Shown in pieces: positions 36,519 to 44,168 of a stretch of DNA of 47,811 nucleotides. The notes under the pieces are model-generated. The model saw only the letters and a list, made by a program, of their open reading frames with translations. It did not search any database and had not been told where the DNA came from. A program made the translations under genes and the position numbers. This stretch comes from an uncultured Lachnospiraceae bacterium (GTDB lineage Bacteria > Bacillota > Clostridia > Lachnospirales > Lachnospiraceae): the NCBI GenBank assembly GCA_947586255.1, contig CANPXP010000021.1:1-47811 (forward strand), written 5' to 3'. Position 1 is the stretch's first letter. Every line of letters begins with the position of its first letter.

Positions 36519-36704
36519 ATGTCTGTACAGGATGCAAACAAAACCGCCAAAGAGAATCACGGCCCGGACATCACAACCGAACAGGCGAATAAAATATTGC
36601 AGGATTCACAGAACAATGAACTGTCCGAAGGCGAGCTCTCTTCGGTAGCCGGCGGAAATGAATTCCCTCGGCACATTCGTAAACATGAGGAACCCTTCTT
36701 TTGA
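36519..36704 (+). CDS. Double-glycine leader peptide, candidate secreted peptide or bacteriocin/RiPP precursor
   Basis: 61 residues. Residues 35-46 read LSEGELSSVAGG, matching every position of the classic double-glycine leader (L-12, S-11, E-8, L-7, V-4, G-2, G-1) that C39-peptidase ABC exporters cut after Gly-Gly. The predicted mature peptide is 15 residues, NEFPRHIRKHEEPFF: charged, aromatic at both ends and without Cys, Ser or Thr, so a lanthipeptide, sactipeptide or thiopeptide is excluded. A strong AGGAGG site precedes the ATG and a perfect hairpin follows the stop. No peptidase-transporter, immunity or modification gene is in the window. It could be a pheromone, a bacteriocin or a degraded remnant. 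Leader call firm, function open. Confidence 0.8.
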   Translation: MSVQDANKTAKENHGPDITTEQANKILQDSQNNELSEGELSSVAGGNEFPRHIRKHEEPFF

Positions 36705-36732
36705 TCTCTGCAACAAGTTTATTCTATAGACA

Positions 36733-36777
36733 GAAGGTGCCTGCCGACAGGCACCTTCATCTCGTCTGCGGTTTATT
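36733..36777 (+). terminator. Terminator of the leader-peptide gene
   Basis: GAAGGTGCCTG / CAGGCACCTTC, a perfect 11-bp stem with a 4-nt loop. The T-rich run comes 12 bases later, inside the 66-bp repeat, so the classic stem-plus-U-tract layout is partly assembled from the repeat. Confidence 0.65.
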
Positions 36778-36832
36778 TTTTGTTTAGAAATCCTTCACAA
36801 ATCCATAATCACTCTTAATAATTCTATAATTG
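36767..36832. repeat. 66-bp direct repeat, left copy
   Basis: Identical in all 66 bases to 43481-43546. Starts TGCGGTTTATTTTTTG and ends TCTATAATTG. It lies between the peptide gene and the recombinase remnant, which starts at its right end. Confidence 0.95.
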
Positions 36833-37095
36833 CGGGGCGAGAGCAATTTCATCTCCAACCAAAAGCTGATGTTGGTGGACTATGCCAGACGGGAAAACTT
36901 CCCGAATCCCACCCACTTCACTGACGATGGAATCTCAGGAACCCGATTTGACAGGCCCGGCTTCACTGCCATGATGGAACAGGTGGCGGCCGGGCGTGTG
37001 GAGGCGATCATCGTCAAAGACATGAGCCGCCTCGGACGTGACTATCTCAAGGTCGGCCAGATCATGGAAATCCTGCGGGTGAAAGGTATGGTGCG
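36831..37095 (+). pseudogene. Remnant of a serine recombinase (resolvase/invertase domain)
   Basis: The frame gives GESNFISNQKLMLVDYA, FTDDGISGTRFDRPGF and VKDMSRLGRDYLKVGQIMEIL, which match the N-terminal catalytic domain of large serine recombinases of Tn4451/ICE type. The first residues with the catalytic Ser are missing because the frame begins exactly at the end of the left 66-bp repeat. After KVGQIMEILRVKGM the frame loses similarity and the large C-terminal part is absent. A recombinase of 500 or more residues is therefore reduced to under 90, and it cannot work. Confidence 0.85.
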
Positions 37096-37217
37096 GTCAG
37101 TCCGCCCCACCAGCTCACCAAGGTATGCCTGCGTCCAGCCCTTTTTTCCTTCGGGTGATGATAATGGAATGTAATGAGGTTTTGTATAATGGAGTATTTT
37201 ATTTCGCGTTCATGGGA

Positions 37218-37246
37218 TTGCATTGTTCGAGGGCAGGAATTATAAT
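37218..37246 (+). promoter_or_regulatory. Promoter of the HTH/two-component unit
   Basis: TTGCAT, 17-nt spacer, perfect TATAAT, 23 nt before the HTH gene. Confidence 0.65.
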
Positions 37247-37269
37247 ATTATTCTGTGGAGGTGCGCTTT

Positions 37270-37452
37270 ATGGATTATATGACTTTACGAGAAGCAAGCG
37301 AGAAATGGGGAGTTACACCACGGCGGATAAATTACCTGTGTGCAGCGGGAAGAATCCCCGGCGCAGTAAAGATGTCTACGTTATGGCTGATACCCAAGGA
37401 TGCCCAAAAGCCGATTGACGGCAGGACAAAGCAGGGGAAGGTGACAAAGTGA
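37270..37452 (+). CDS. Small helix-turn-helix (excisionase/MerR-like) protein
   Basis: 60 residues. YMTLREASEKWGVTPRRINYLCAAGRIPGAVKM is a MerR/excisionase-type winged HTH, a group common on integrative elements and as small regulators in Firmicutes. Start ATG at 37270 with GGAGGTG upstream; an in-frame GTG at 37255 lies inside that site. Its stop overlaps the start of the response regulator gene (GTGA), so it is the first gene of the two-component/ABC unit and may regulate it or the element's excision. Confidence 0.75.
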   Translation: MDYMTLREASEKWGVTPRRINYLCAAGRIPGAVKMSTLWLIPKDAQKPIDGRTKQGKVTK

Positions 37453-38135
37453 ACGTAAAAAGCATGAAAAAAATACTATTGGTTGAAGATGATCCAAGTA
37501 TTGTTTCATCTCTCACCGTATTCATGAAAAATGAAGGTTATTTGATTGATGATGCAGATGGTCAACGAACTGCTTTAGAAAAAATTGCCCAGGGGCAATA
37601 TGATATTGTACTTTTGGATATTTCTTTAAATGACGGAAATGGATTTAGCACTTGTTCAGCCATTAAAAGTCAAAAAGATATTCCGATTATTTTTCTAACC
37701 GCCAACGATGATGAGTTTAGTGTTGTCAGTGGGTTGAAATTGGGAGCTGATGATTATATTTGCAAGCCGTTCCGTCCGAGGGAATTACTGGCAAGAATCA
37801 ATACTGTTCTGCGCAGAGCTAATGGAAAGAACGAATATATTGCTTGTAAAGATATTACGATTGATGTCCAAAGAGCGATTGTTCGCAAAGAAAATACAGA
37901 GATATTCCTTTCTGCATTGGAATACCGTCTGCTGTTGGTGTTTTTACAGAATCCGGGAATTGTTTTTTCGAGGAAAAGACTTCTCGAAATGATCTGGGAT
38001 GCCACAGGCGAATTTATCAATGATAATACATTAACTGTCTATATCAAAAGATTACGGGATAAAATAGAAACGAATCCACAGGAGCCGGAGATTCTTTTAA
38101 CGGTTCGTGGGCTTGGATATAAGGCGGGCGAATAG
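37449..38135 (+). CDS. OmpR-family response regulator of the antimicrobial-peptide (BceR-like) type
   Basis: 228 residues. Receiver domain with LLVEDD (10-15), acceptor Asp 57 in LLDISLN, Thr in FLTANDD and Lys in CKPFRP; winged-helix output ending in LTVRGLGYKAGE. Start is a GTG at 37449, with GGAAGGTG upstream and coupled to the HTH gene; the ATG five codons later has no site. Followed by a kinase and a FtsX-type ABC transporter, the arrangement of Bce-like peptide-sensing modules. Clearly AT-rich compared with the flanks. Confidence 0.92.
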   Translation: MNVKSMKKILLVEDDPSIVSSLTVFMKNEGYLIDDADGQRTALEKIAQGQYDIVLLDISLNDGNGFSTCSAIKSQKDIPIIFLTANDDEFSVVSGLKLGADDYICKPFRPRELLARINTVLRRANGKNEYIACKDITIDVQRAIVRKENTEIFLSALEYRLLLVFLQNPGIVFSRKRLLEMIWDATGEFINDNTLTVYIKRLRDKIETNPQEPEILLTVRGLGYKAGE

Positions 38136-38136
38136 C

Positions 38137-39156
38137 ATGGATTTTCTGCGAAATAAGGAAATTCGATCACAAATAGAACTATGCGGCGTATTATGCGGTG
38201 TTATTACGGTTATAAGCACTATTCTGGGCTTTTTCTTTTACAATGCGTTTTGCTGGATTCCTTTATTAACCGGCTGCATGGTTAGCTGTATTTCATTGGT
38301 TTTTACCTATCGACGCTATGAGAAAATTTCTTCTTTAAGCCAGGACATTGACAGACTATTACATGGCGAAGAAAGCATTCGGTTTGATGATTATGTCGAA
38401 GGTGAGTTGGCCGTCTTGGGGAATGAGATTTCAAAAATGACAATACGGCTTTTGGAACAGTCAGAACAACTGCAAAAAGATAAAAATTATCTGGCAGATT
38501 CTTTAGCAGATATTTCTCACCAATTAAAAACGCCCTTAACTTCCCTTGAAATATTGAACGCTGCCCTTTCACAAGAAGGCATTGACGAAGAGCAACGCTC
38601 TGTCCTGTTACAAGAACAGTTGAGTTTGTTGTCACGTATGGAATGGCTGATTGCCGTTCTATTGAAATTGTCACGTTTAGATGCAGGAACAATAGAGTTT
38701 GAGAAAAAAACTTTCTCTATGAAAGAATTAGTTCAGCAGGCAACAGCAATCTTTGATGTAACGCTTGATATTAAAAATATTACAATGAATATATCTGATC
38801 TTTCGGAGATTCGATTATATGGAGATATAAAGTGGCTTGCAGAAGCATTGTCGAATGTTGTAAAAAACTGTATTGAAAGCACACCGTCCGGCGGGCAAAT
38901 AGAAATCAGTGCTGAAGAAAATGCGATGTATGTGAAACTGTATATTATAGATAACGGAAGCGGAATTCCTGAAGAGGATATTCCTCATTTGTTCGAGCGT
39001 TTTTTCCGTGGAAAAAATTCCGGTAAAAATGGTGTTGGGATTGGTTTATCGTTAGCGAAAGCAATCATTACGCAGCAGAATGGAACAATTACAGTTGAAA
39101 ACCAAATACCACAGGGGGCAAAATTTACGATTTGCCTTTTCAGAGGGATCGCCTGA
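38137..39156 (+). CDS. Intramembrane-sensing histidine kinase (BceS-like)
   Basis: About 339 residues. Two closely spaced N-terminal helices (about 12-36 and 40-58) with almost no outside loop, as in kinases that sense through an ABC transporter. HisKA core ADISHQLKTPLTS (His about 128), then HATPase with NVVKNCIESTP, DNGSGI, LFERFFRG and NGVGIGLSLA. AAGGCGGGCG precedes the ATG at 38137, 1 nt after the regulator's stop, so the two are coupled. The short sensor, with the adjacent transporter, makes peptide antibiotics such as bacitracin-type ligands the likely signal. Confidence 0.92.
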   Translation: MDFLRNKEIRSQIELCGVLCGVITVISTILGFFFYNAFCWIPLLTGCMVSCISLVFTYRRYEKISSLSQDIDRLLHGEESIRFDDYVEGELAVLGNEISKMTIRLLEQSEQLQKDKNYLADSLADISHQLKTPLTSLEILNAALSQEGIDEEQRSVLLQEQLSLLSRMEWLIAVLLKLSRLDAGTIEFEKKTFSMKELVQQATAIFDVTLDIKNITMNISDLSEIRLYGDIKWLAEALSNVVKNCIESTPSGGQIEISAEENAMYVKLYIIDNGSGIPEEDIPHLFERFFRGKNSGKNGVGIGLSLAKAIITQQNGTITVENQIPQGAKFTICLFRGIA

Positions 39157-39171
39157 TGCGGTTCCTTTTTT

Positions 39172-39219
39172 TTGCAAAGTGACATTTTTGTAATGAAATA
39201 GTAGTGTCATAGTCACTTT
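39172..39219 (+). promoter_or_regulatory. Regulatory site before the ABC-transporter genes
   Basis: AAAGTGAC (39176-39183) and GTCACTTT (39212-39219) form an 8-bp inverted repeat with a 28-nt gap, around TGACATTTTTGTAATG with CATT/AATG arms. This resembles binding sites of BceR-like regulators. A TTGCAA (39172-39177) lies at its edge, but no clear -10 was found at 17 nt. Confidence 0.5.
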
Positions 39220-39271
39220 ACGCTTCTATGATTTTTATTGATATAGGAAATTACTCACGGAGGACAGAATT

Positions 39272-39952
39272 ATGGAAATTTTAAGAGTTGAAAATATCTG
39301 CAAGACATACGATACAGGCGACACTGCCGTCAATGCTTTGACTGATATTTCGTTTTCAGTACAAAAAGGAGAATTTATTGCAATCATTGGCGCATCAGGT
39401 TCGGGTAAATCCACCTTGCTGCATATTCTTGGCGGTATTGATCGTCCGACATCTGGTGAAGTGTTTGTGGATGGGCAAAGTGTATATGAACGGACGGAAG
39501 ATCAACTTGCGGTGTTCCGCAGACGACAAGTAGGGCTGATTTATCAATTCTATAACCTGATTCCAGTTTTGAACGTAGAGGAAAATATTACCTTGCCCGT
39601 CAAATTGGATGGACGAAAAATAAACAAAAAGCGTTTAGCAGGATTGCTGCAAGCATTGGGACTGACAAAGCGTAGAAAGCATTTACCGAGTCAACTTTCA
39701 GGAGGGCAACAACAGCGCGTAGCTATTGGTCGTGCGCTTATGAATGCTCCTGCCATTCTTTTAGCGGATGAACCTACTGGCAACTTGGATACGCAAAACA
39801 CACAAGAGATCATGCAGCTTTTGAAAGCGTCCAATAAAACCTACAAGCAAACCATTATTCTGATTACCCATGACCGGGAGATTGCATTGCAGACGGATAG
39901 AGTTTTGGAAATTCAGGACGGAGAGCTTATCAGGGATGAGGTGATTCGCTGA
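39272..39952 (+). CDS. ABC transporter ATPase (LolD/BceA-like)
   Basis: 226 residues. Walker [10 protein letters not shown] (40-48), Q-loop [11 protein letters not shown], signature [15 protein letters not shown], Walker [10 protein letters not shown] and the switch His in LITHD are all present, so it hydrolyses ATP. The length and the phrase [13 protein letters not shown] are typical of the MacB/LolD/BceA group that powers FtsX-type permeases. GGAGGAC precedes the ATG. Its stop codon overlaps the permease start by one base, so they form a unit. Probably removes peptide antibiotics from the membrane and signals to the neighbouring kinase. Confidence 0.95.
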   Translation: MEILRVENICKTYDTGDTAVNALTDISFSVQKGEFIAIIGASGSGKSTLLHILGGIDRPTSGEVFVDGQSVYERTEDQLAVFRRRQVGLIYQFYNLIPVLNVEENITLPVKLDGRKINKKRLAGLLQALGLTKRRKHLPSQLSGGQQQRVAIGRALMNAPAILLADEPTGNLDTQNTQEIMQLLKASNKTYKQTIILITHDREIALQTDRVLEIQDGELIRDEVIR

Positions 39953-42462
39953 TGGAGATGATGTTCACCCTTATCCTAAAAACTCTGAAATTAAATTGGA
40001 AACGTACACTTCTTACGGTTTTCACCATTGTCCTTTCGGTAGGTATGATGACTGCTGTTTTGTGTGGCGGCTGGTCAATGCTTAGATTTTTGCAGGAGAA
40101 AGAAAAAATATATGGTGGTGATTATGCTTATAGCATTGAGATCACATCACAGCAGCAAGCAGAGAAACTCATGCAGGATAAGAATGTCGAAGATGTATCG
40201 CTGTTCCGTTTTGCCGGAAGCAGCTTTTATGGCGAACCGTCCAATAAAACATTGCTTGCTGTTGCAGAGATCAATGACGCATTTGCCGAAAATTTTTCTT
40301 TGGAACAGTATTTGTTAAAGGGTCGATTCCCATTAAACGAAAATGAAATCGTCTTAACACAAGATTTTATAGATGATAATGGATTGGCATTTTCCGTTGG
40401 CGATACAATACAGCTTTCTCTCGGTATGCGGGTGTGGGATGAGATTGATACAGAATTATATGGATTAGTAAATTTTCTTGGGGAACGGGAAAGTTTTCAT
40501 CTAAATGCAGAGAGGACTTATAGCATAGTTGGTATTGTGTCTGAAATGAATGAATCTAAAGTAGCCAGTGAGTTCAATGCTTATAGTGGAATTGGTAACG
40601 GTGGAAGCGCTTTATCTGCATTTGTAAAATGCAATCATATTTCTAAGTCTATATACTCTGAAGCAGAGGAAAATGCAAAAGCAGTTGGAGGTCAGGTGAC
40701 AGCATTCCATTCTGCGTTGCTTTTGTATCATGGCGTTACGGGTGGCAAAGGTGCTATAAAGATTCTTGCGGCTATCAGTGCGGTTATTTTATTACTAATG
40801 GCTGCCTGCTCGGCAATGATCAGTAATGTCCTTTCCATCTCTTTGCAGGAACGCATAAAACAACTTGGTATGCTTGCAAGTATTGGCGCCACCAGCAGAC
40901 AGAAAAAAGCCAGCGTTACCATAGAGGCCGTTATACTTGGCATGATAGGTATTCCTTTTGGTTTATTATTCGGTTTAGGCTTAACCGCTGTTGTTTTGGC
41001 AGTGATACGTATCTCTTTTGAAACAACTTTTACTTTTGGTGCACTTGAATTGAACGCTCATATTCATTGGATGATTTTTCTCCTTGGTGCCATTTCAGGT
41101 ATTGGTTCATTGTTCTTTGCCTGTCAAGCTCCCGGAAGGATTGCTTCAAAAGTTACGGTTATTGACACATTGAAGCAGTCAAATGTGTATAAGGTAAAGC
41201 GGAAAAAGATTCCTCATGGACAAGTAATGTCTATACTTTTCGGAATATATGGTGCATTGGCTTCCAAAAACATTTATCGCAATCCGAAACGGTTTCATGC
41301 TATAACAGTGTCCATGTTTTTAACAGTTGTTCTTGGGCTATCCTTGTATAGTTTTTCGGATTTTATGCTTTTCCAAACATCAATGGATATGAAAGAAGAT
41401 GGCTCAAGCTATACGGATGTCGAAGCTGCAATTCCATATAAAGATTTACAGACGGCCACAAAAGTAATTTCTGATGAGGGCTTATCGGCAGATATATCAT
41501 GCCGTATATCCCGATATATGACAGCAACATTTGAGGAAGAAGCCATCAATTCTGATATGGCCGGATATTTTATAAATGGTAATCTTGCAGAGTTATATGT
41601 TGTGGGTATAGATGAAGAACATTTATACGCTCTCTGCGAAGAAAGCAACATAGATTATGCGGCGTATGATGCTCAATCCAATCATGGCATACTGATTAAC
41701 AGTGCAACCGGGAATTACGGGACTTCTCCTAACCGTGTTGTTATTGGTTCTCCGCTTTCGATGGAAAGAGGATCTGAAATAAACTTGGAATACAATGATA
41801 ACAGTAAAACGGTTATTGTTCAGGATGTTGTTAATGGCAACAACGCTAATATTCAGTCACAATTTGTTCGGGACAGGGCCGTCCTGATTGTTCCCATGTC
41901 CTTTTTTGATTGGCTGCTGAATGGTGATACCTATATTGACCTTGCCATTGAAACATCACAGCACGAACAAGTCACGGAATGTTTGGCAGATATGGGATTC
42001 TTTCAAGTGTTTGATGTGGCAAAAACAACTGAAAATTCCCGACAAGTATATACACTTCTCAAAATGATGGTTTGCATTTTTACAGTCTTAATGACAATGA
42101 TTATTGGATTGAATGTTTGTAATACGATTGCAAATACAATAAATGTACGTAGAAATGAGTTTGCGGTACTACGTTCTGTTGGCATGACAGCTGTTGGTTT
42201 GAAGAAAATGTTGCTTTTAGAATCTGCATTGTATGGTATAAAGTCACTCATATTTGCAATACCAATAAGTTTAATAGTTTATTATATCATGTACTCATTG
42301 ATCTCAAAAGGAATGACACCGTTTATGTTTTACATCAATTGGAGTGCATACGGAATCGCCGCCATAATGGTTATCTTTGTAGTAGTGATGGCAATGTTGT
42401 TTTCACTACGTAGTGTAGAAAAAGTTGAAATTGTTAAGGAATTGAAAATGGGAAGCATCTAA
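39952..42462 (+). CDS. FtsX-like ABC permease (MacB/BceB-like)
   Basis: 836 residues. N-terminal helix (about 17-38), large outside domain (about 50-260), a three-helix FtsX core (about 270-395), a further helix near 440-460, a second large outside domain (about 470-690), and a C-terminal three-helix core (about 700-830). The two FtsX cores (SISLQERIKQLGMLASIGATSRQ and NVRRNEFAVLRSVGMT, visible in part) are duplicated, which is typical of the eight- or ten-helix permeases of the lipoprotein/antimicrobial-peptide group. No frameshift is seen. The gene is AT-rich like its neighbours. Confidence 0.9.
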   Translation: MEMMFTLILKTLKLNWKRTLLTVFTIVLSVGMMTAVLCGGWSMLRFLQEKEKIYGGDYAYSIEITSQQQAEKLMQDKNVEDVSLFRFAGSSFYGEPSNKTLLAVAEINDAFAENFSLEQYLLKGRFPLNENEIVLTQDFIDDNGLAFSVGDTIQLSLGMRVWDEIDTELYGLVNFLGERESFHLNAERTYSIVGIVSEMNESKVASEFNAYSGIGNGGSALSAFVKCNHISKSIYSEAEENAKAVGGQVTAFHSALLLYHGVTGGKGAIKILAAISAVILLLMAACSAMISNVLSISLQERIKQLGMLASIGATSRQKKASVTIEAVILGMIGIPFGLLFGLGLTAVVLAVIRISFETTFTFGALELNAHIHWMIFLLGAISGIGSLFFACQAPGRIASKVTVIDTLKQSNVYKVKRKKIPHGQVMSILFGIYGALASKNIYRNPKRFHAITVSMFLTVVLGLSLYSFSDFMLFQTSMDMKEDGSSYTDVEAAIPYKDLQTATKVISDEGLSADISCRISRYMTATFEEEAINSDMAGYFINGNLAELYVVGIDEEHLYALCEESNIDYAAYDAQSNHGILINSATGNYGTSPNRVVIGSPLSMERGSEINLEYNDNSKTVIVQDVVNGNNANIQSQFVRDRAVLIVPMSFFDWLLNGDTYIDLAIETSQHEQVTECLADMGFFQVFDVAKTTENSRQVYTLLKMMVCIFTVLMTMIIGLNVCNTIANTINVRRNEFAVLRSVGMTAVGLKKMLLLESALYGIKSLIFAIPISLIVYYIMYSLISKGMTPFMFYINWSAYGIAAIMVIFVVVMAMLFSLRSVEKVEIVKELKMGSI

Positions 42463-42466
42463 ATGT

Positions 42467-42526
42467 GAGGAACGCCGGGCAAGGACGCGCCGGCTGAAGG
42501 AACTGTCCGAGCGGCTGGAGATGTGA
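42467..42526 (+). pseudogene. Stray C-terminal coding remnant downstream of the permease
   Basis: The frame reads EERRARTRRLKELSERLEM, then stop. It is GC-rich and helical, unlike the AT-rich DNA just before it, and has no start or ribosome site. It looks like the last codons of a larger gene, for example a mobilisation or recombinase protein, left at a junction. The parent gene is not identified. Confidence 0.45.
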
Positions 42527-42627
42527 GCGCAGTATGAGAAGGTTATTTTAATTATCAAAAATATATAAGCACAGGGATGACAAGCATAAACCGATATGTT
42601 ATCATGATCTCAAGAGGAGACGCATCC

Positions 42628-43446
42628 ATGATAACCTATCGCATTGCGCATCACAATGACATAGAACTGCCCATGCAGAGCCGTCTTGAGTTCTGTCTGA
42701 CACTTTTCCTCTGTATCCTGCTCCTGCTCAGCGGCTGTGGCTCTGCCGCTGACGAACGAAGCAGCGTCACGCTCACCGCTGAGGCAGCTGATAACGTACA
42801 ACCGGAAAATCCCCATGGATTAATGGCATTCTTCCAAGACGGCAACATTACGGTTTCAGACACAAACAGCGATAATATGCTGATCCAAATACCCTTATCT
42901 GAAGATGAATACGCGCTCTTCCTCAGCATGACAGACGACAAACAAGGCTGTCTGTTATACTGCAGTTCCCCCGCCGCCGGTATCATGATGAAACATCTGT
43001 ACATTACAAAAGACCGATGGGCCACCTATGAAGAAAAAGATCTCAGTTCACTCATAGACGGCTATCCTACTAGCCTGTCCGCACTGTCTATGGATCAAAT
43101 CTATATCGGAACGCAGATGCGCAGCAACGGTTATCTGTTTGGGACAACCGACGGCGGGAACTCGTGGACTCCCGTTACAGTAGACGACAAATACTACCAA
43201 TATGGATATATACTGCCTGTAATCGCAGACGACCCTGCCCTGTATGCACTGTTGGAATACACGGACCCTGCTGCAGACGCGGGCGCTTACGTGCTGTGCA
43301 GACGCGCGGATGCCTCGACGGCATGGGAAAAGATCGGCAGCTTTATGCCGGAAGATTTCGGCGAACTGCAGACATATTATATCTTGGACGGCGCTCTGTA
43401 CATTGCGGATTCGCAGGGTATACAGTACCAAGTAAAGCTGCCATGA
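42628..43446 (+). CDS. Lipoprotein with Asp-box/BNR-like repeats
   Basis: About 272 residues. A long N-region (about 1-20) and hydrophobic stretch lead to the lipobox LLLLSGC (Cys about 37), so it is lipid-anchored outside. The mature part holds propeller-like strands: KDRWATYEEKDLS and TTDGGNSWTPV look like Asp-boxes of BNR/sialidase-type or Ycf48-like beta propellers. No catalytic set of a sialidase is recognised, so an enzyme is not claimed. I chose the ATG at 42628, with GAGGAG 8 bases upstream, over a longer frame from 42577. A good terminator follows. It lies inside the repeat-bounded segment, at its right end. Confidence 0.78.
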   Translation: MITYRIAHHNDIELPMQSRLEFCLTLFLCILLLLSGCGSAADERSSVTLTAEAADNVQPENPHGLMAFFQDGNITVSDTNSDNMLIQIPLSEDEYALFLSMTDDKQGCLLYCSSPAAGIMMKHLYITKDRWATYEEKDLSSLIDGYPTSLSALSMDQIYIGTQMRSNGYLFGTTDGGNSWTPVTVDDKYYQYGYILPVIADDPALYALLEYTDPAADAGAYVLCRRADASTAWEKIGSFMPEDFGELQTYYILDGALYIADSQGIQYQVKLP

Positions 43447-43463
43447 CCCCGAAATAACCGTGG

Positions 43464-43495
43464 CCGCATTCTCAAGGGAATGCGGTTTATTTTTT
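43464..43495 (+). terminator. Terminator after the BNR-like lipoprotein
   Basis: CCGCATTC / GAATGCGG, a perfect 8-bp stem with a 6-nt loop, followed by TTTATTTTTT. The right copy of the 66-bp repeat starts inside the 3' arm, at TGCGG. Confidence 0.85.
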
Positions 43496-43546
43496 GTTTA
43501 GAAATCCTTCACAAATCCATAATCACTCTTAATAATTCTATAATTG
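43481..43546. repeat. 66-bp direct repeat, right copy
   Basis: Identical to 36767-36832. In this copy the left edge is the 3' arm of an intact terminator and the right edge lies at the TTG of the hsp20 -35 box, so this copy sits in a complete context while the left one does not. Confidence 0.95.
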
Positions 43547-43573
43547 ACTCACTGTTATAGTTGATGTATAACA
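43544..43573 (+). promoter_or_regulatory. hsp20 promoter with palindromic operator
   Basis: TTGACT (43544-43549), 17-nt spacer, TATAAC (43567-43572). A perfect inverted repeat TGTTATA-N7-TATAACA (43553-43573) covers the spacer and the -10, an ideal position for a repressor. It is not the CIRCE element of HrcA nor the usual CtsR heptad. Confidence 0.7.
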
Positions 43574-43662
43574 AGTATAAACAAAGAAACAACTACCAGC
43601 AATGAATTGGATTTCCCAATTCGGTCATACTGATAGCATAAAAGAAAAAAGGAGTGATCATT

Positions 43663-44115
43663 ATGTTAAGACCTGCATTATTCAACAACCGTACCTACAG
43701 TCCCATGTTTTTCGACGACTCTTTCGATGAGATGTTCGACAACGCCTTCAAGAATTTCTGGGGCAACAACGAGCTCGCCACCTTCGACGCGTTCAAGACA
43801 GACGTGATCGACCAGGGCGACAGCTACCTGCTGCAGGCGGAGCTGCCCGGCTTCGACAAGTCCGATATCAACATCGACCTGAAAGACGATCTGCTCACCA
43901 TCTCCGCCACACACAAGGAGGAGAAGGACGAGAAGGAAAAACACAAATACATCCGCAAGGAGCGCTACTACAGCTCTTACTCGAGAAGTTTCCGCGTGAA
44001 CGACATCGAGGCGAGCGACATCGACGCCTCCTACAACAACGGCATCCTGGAAGTCAAATTCCCGAAGAAGGAGCTGGCGGCCAAAGAGGAAGTCAAGAAG
44101 ATCGAAGTGAAGTAA
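43663..44115 (+). CDS. Hsp20/alpha-crystallin small heat-shock protein
   Basis: 150 residues. ATP-independent holdase that binds unfolding proteins. The alpha-crystallin domain runs from about 43 to 140, with ELPGFDKSDINIDLKDDLLTISA and the conserved GILEVKFPKKE near the end (GILE/GxL signature). Start is the ATG at 43663, with AAAGGAG 8 nt before it. Expression is set by a strong promoter with an inverted repeat, and a bidirectional terminator follows. Function is sure. Confidence 0.95.
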   Translation: MLRPALFNNRTYSPMFFDDSFDEMFDNAFKNFWGNNELATFDAFKTDVIDQGDSYLLQAELPGFDKSDINIDLKDDLLTISATHKEEKDEKEKHKYIRKERYYSSYSRSFRVNDIEASDIDASYNNGILEVKFPKKELAAKEEVKKIEVK

Positions 44116-44132
44116 TTCCATTTTTCTACCCC

Positions 44133-44168
44133 AAAAAAGCCGGGCGGGTCAAACCGTCCGGCTTTTTT
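44133..44168. terminator. Bidirectional terminator between hsp20 and the lipoprotein
   Basis: AAAAAAGCCGG-G-CGG, loop, CCG-T-CCGGCTTTTTT; the stem has poly-A/poly-T on both sides, so it serves both the plus-strand hsp20 and the minus-strand lipoprotein gene. Confidence 0.9.

Larger units (their letters stand above)
36767..43546. mobile_element. Possible acquired island bounded by the 66-bp repeat
   Basis: About 6.7 kb between the two repeat copies: serine-recombinase remnant, HTH protein, two-component system, ABC transporter, coding remnant, lipoprotein. The middle is clearly more AT-rich than the flanks. No intact integrase is left, so it is probably immobile now. Boundaries follow from the repeats only. 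Confidence 0.5.

Noticed and set aside
36519-36704. Lanthipeptide or sactipeptide precursor
   Set aside because: The core has no Cys, Ser or Thr and no modification enzyme is nearby.
37095-37174. Continuation of the recombinase
   Set aside because: After KGM the frame reads RSVRPTSSPRYACVQ, which has no similarity to the family; taken as unrelated sequence.
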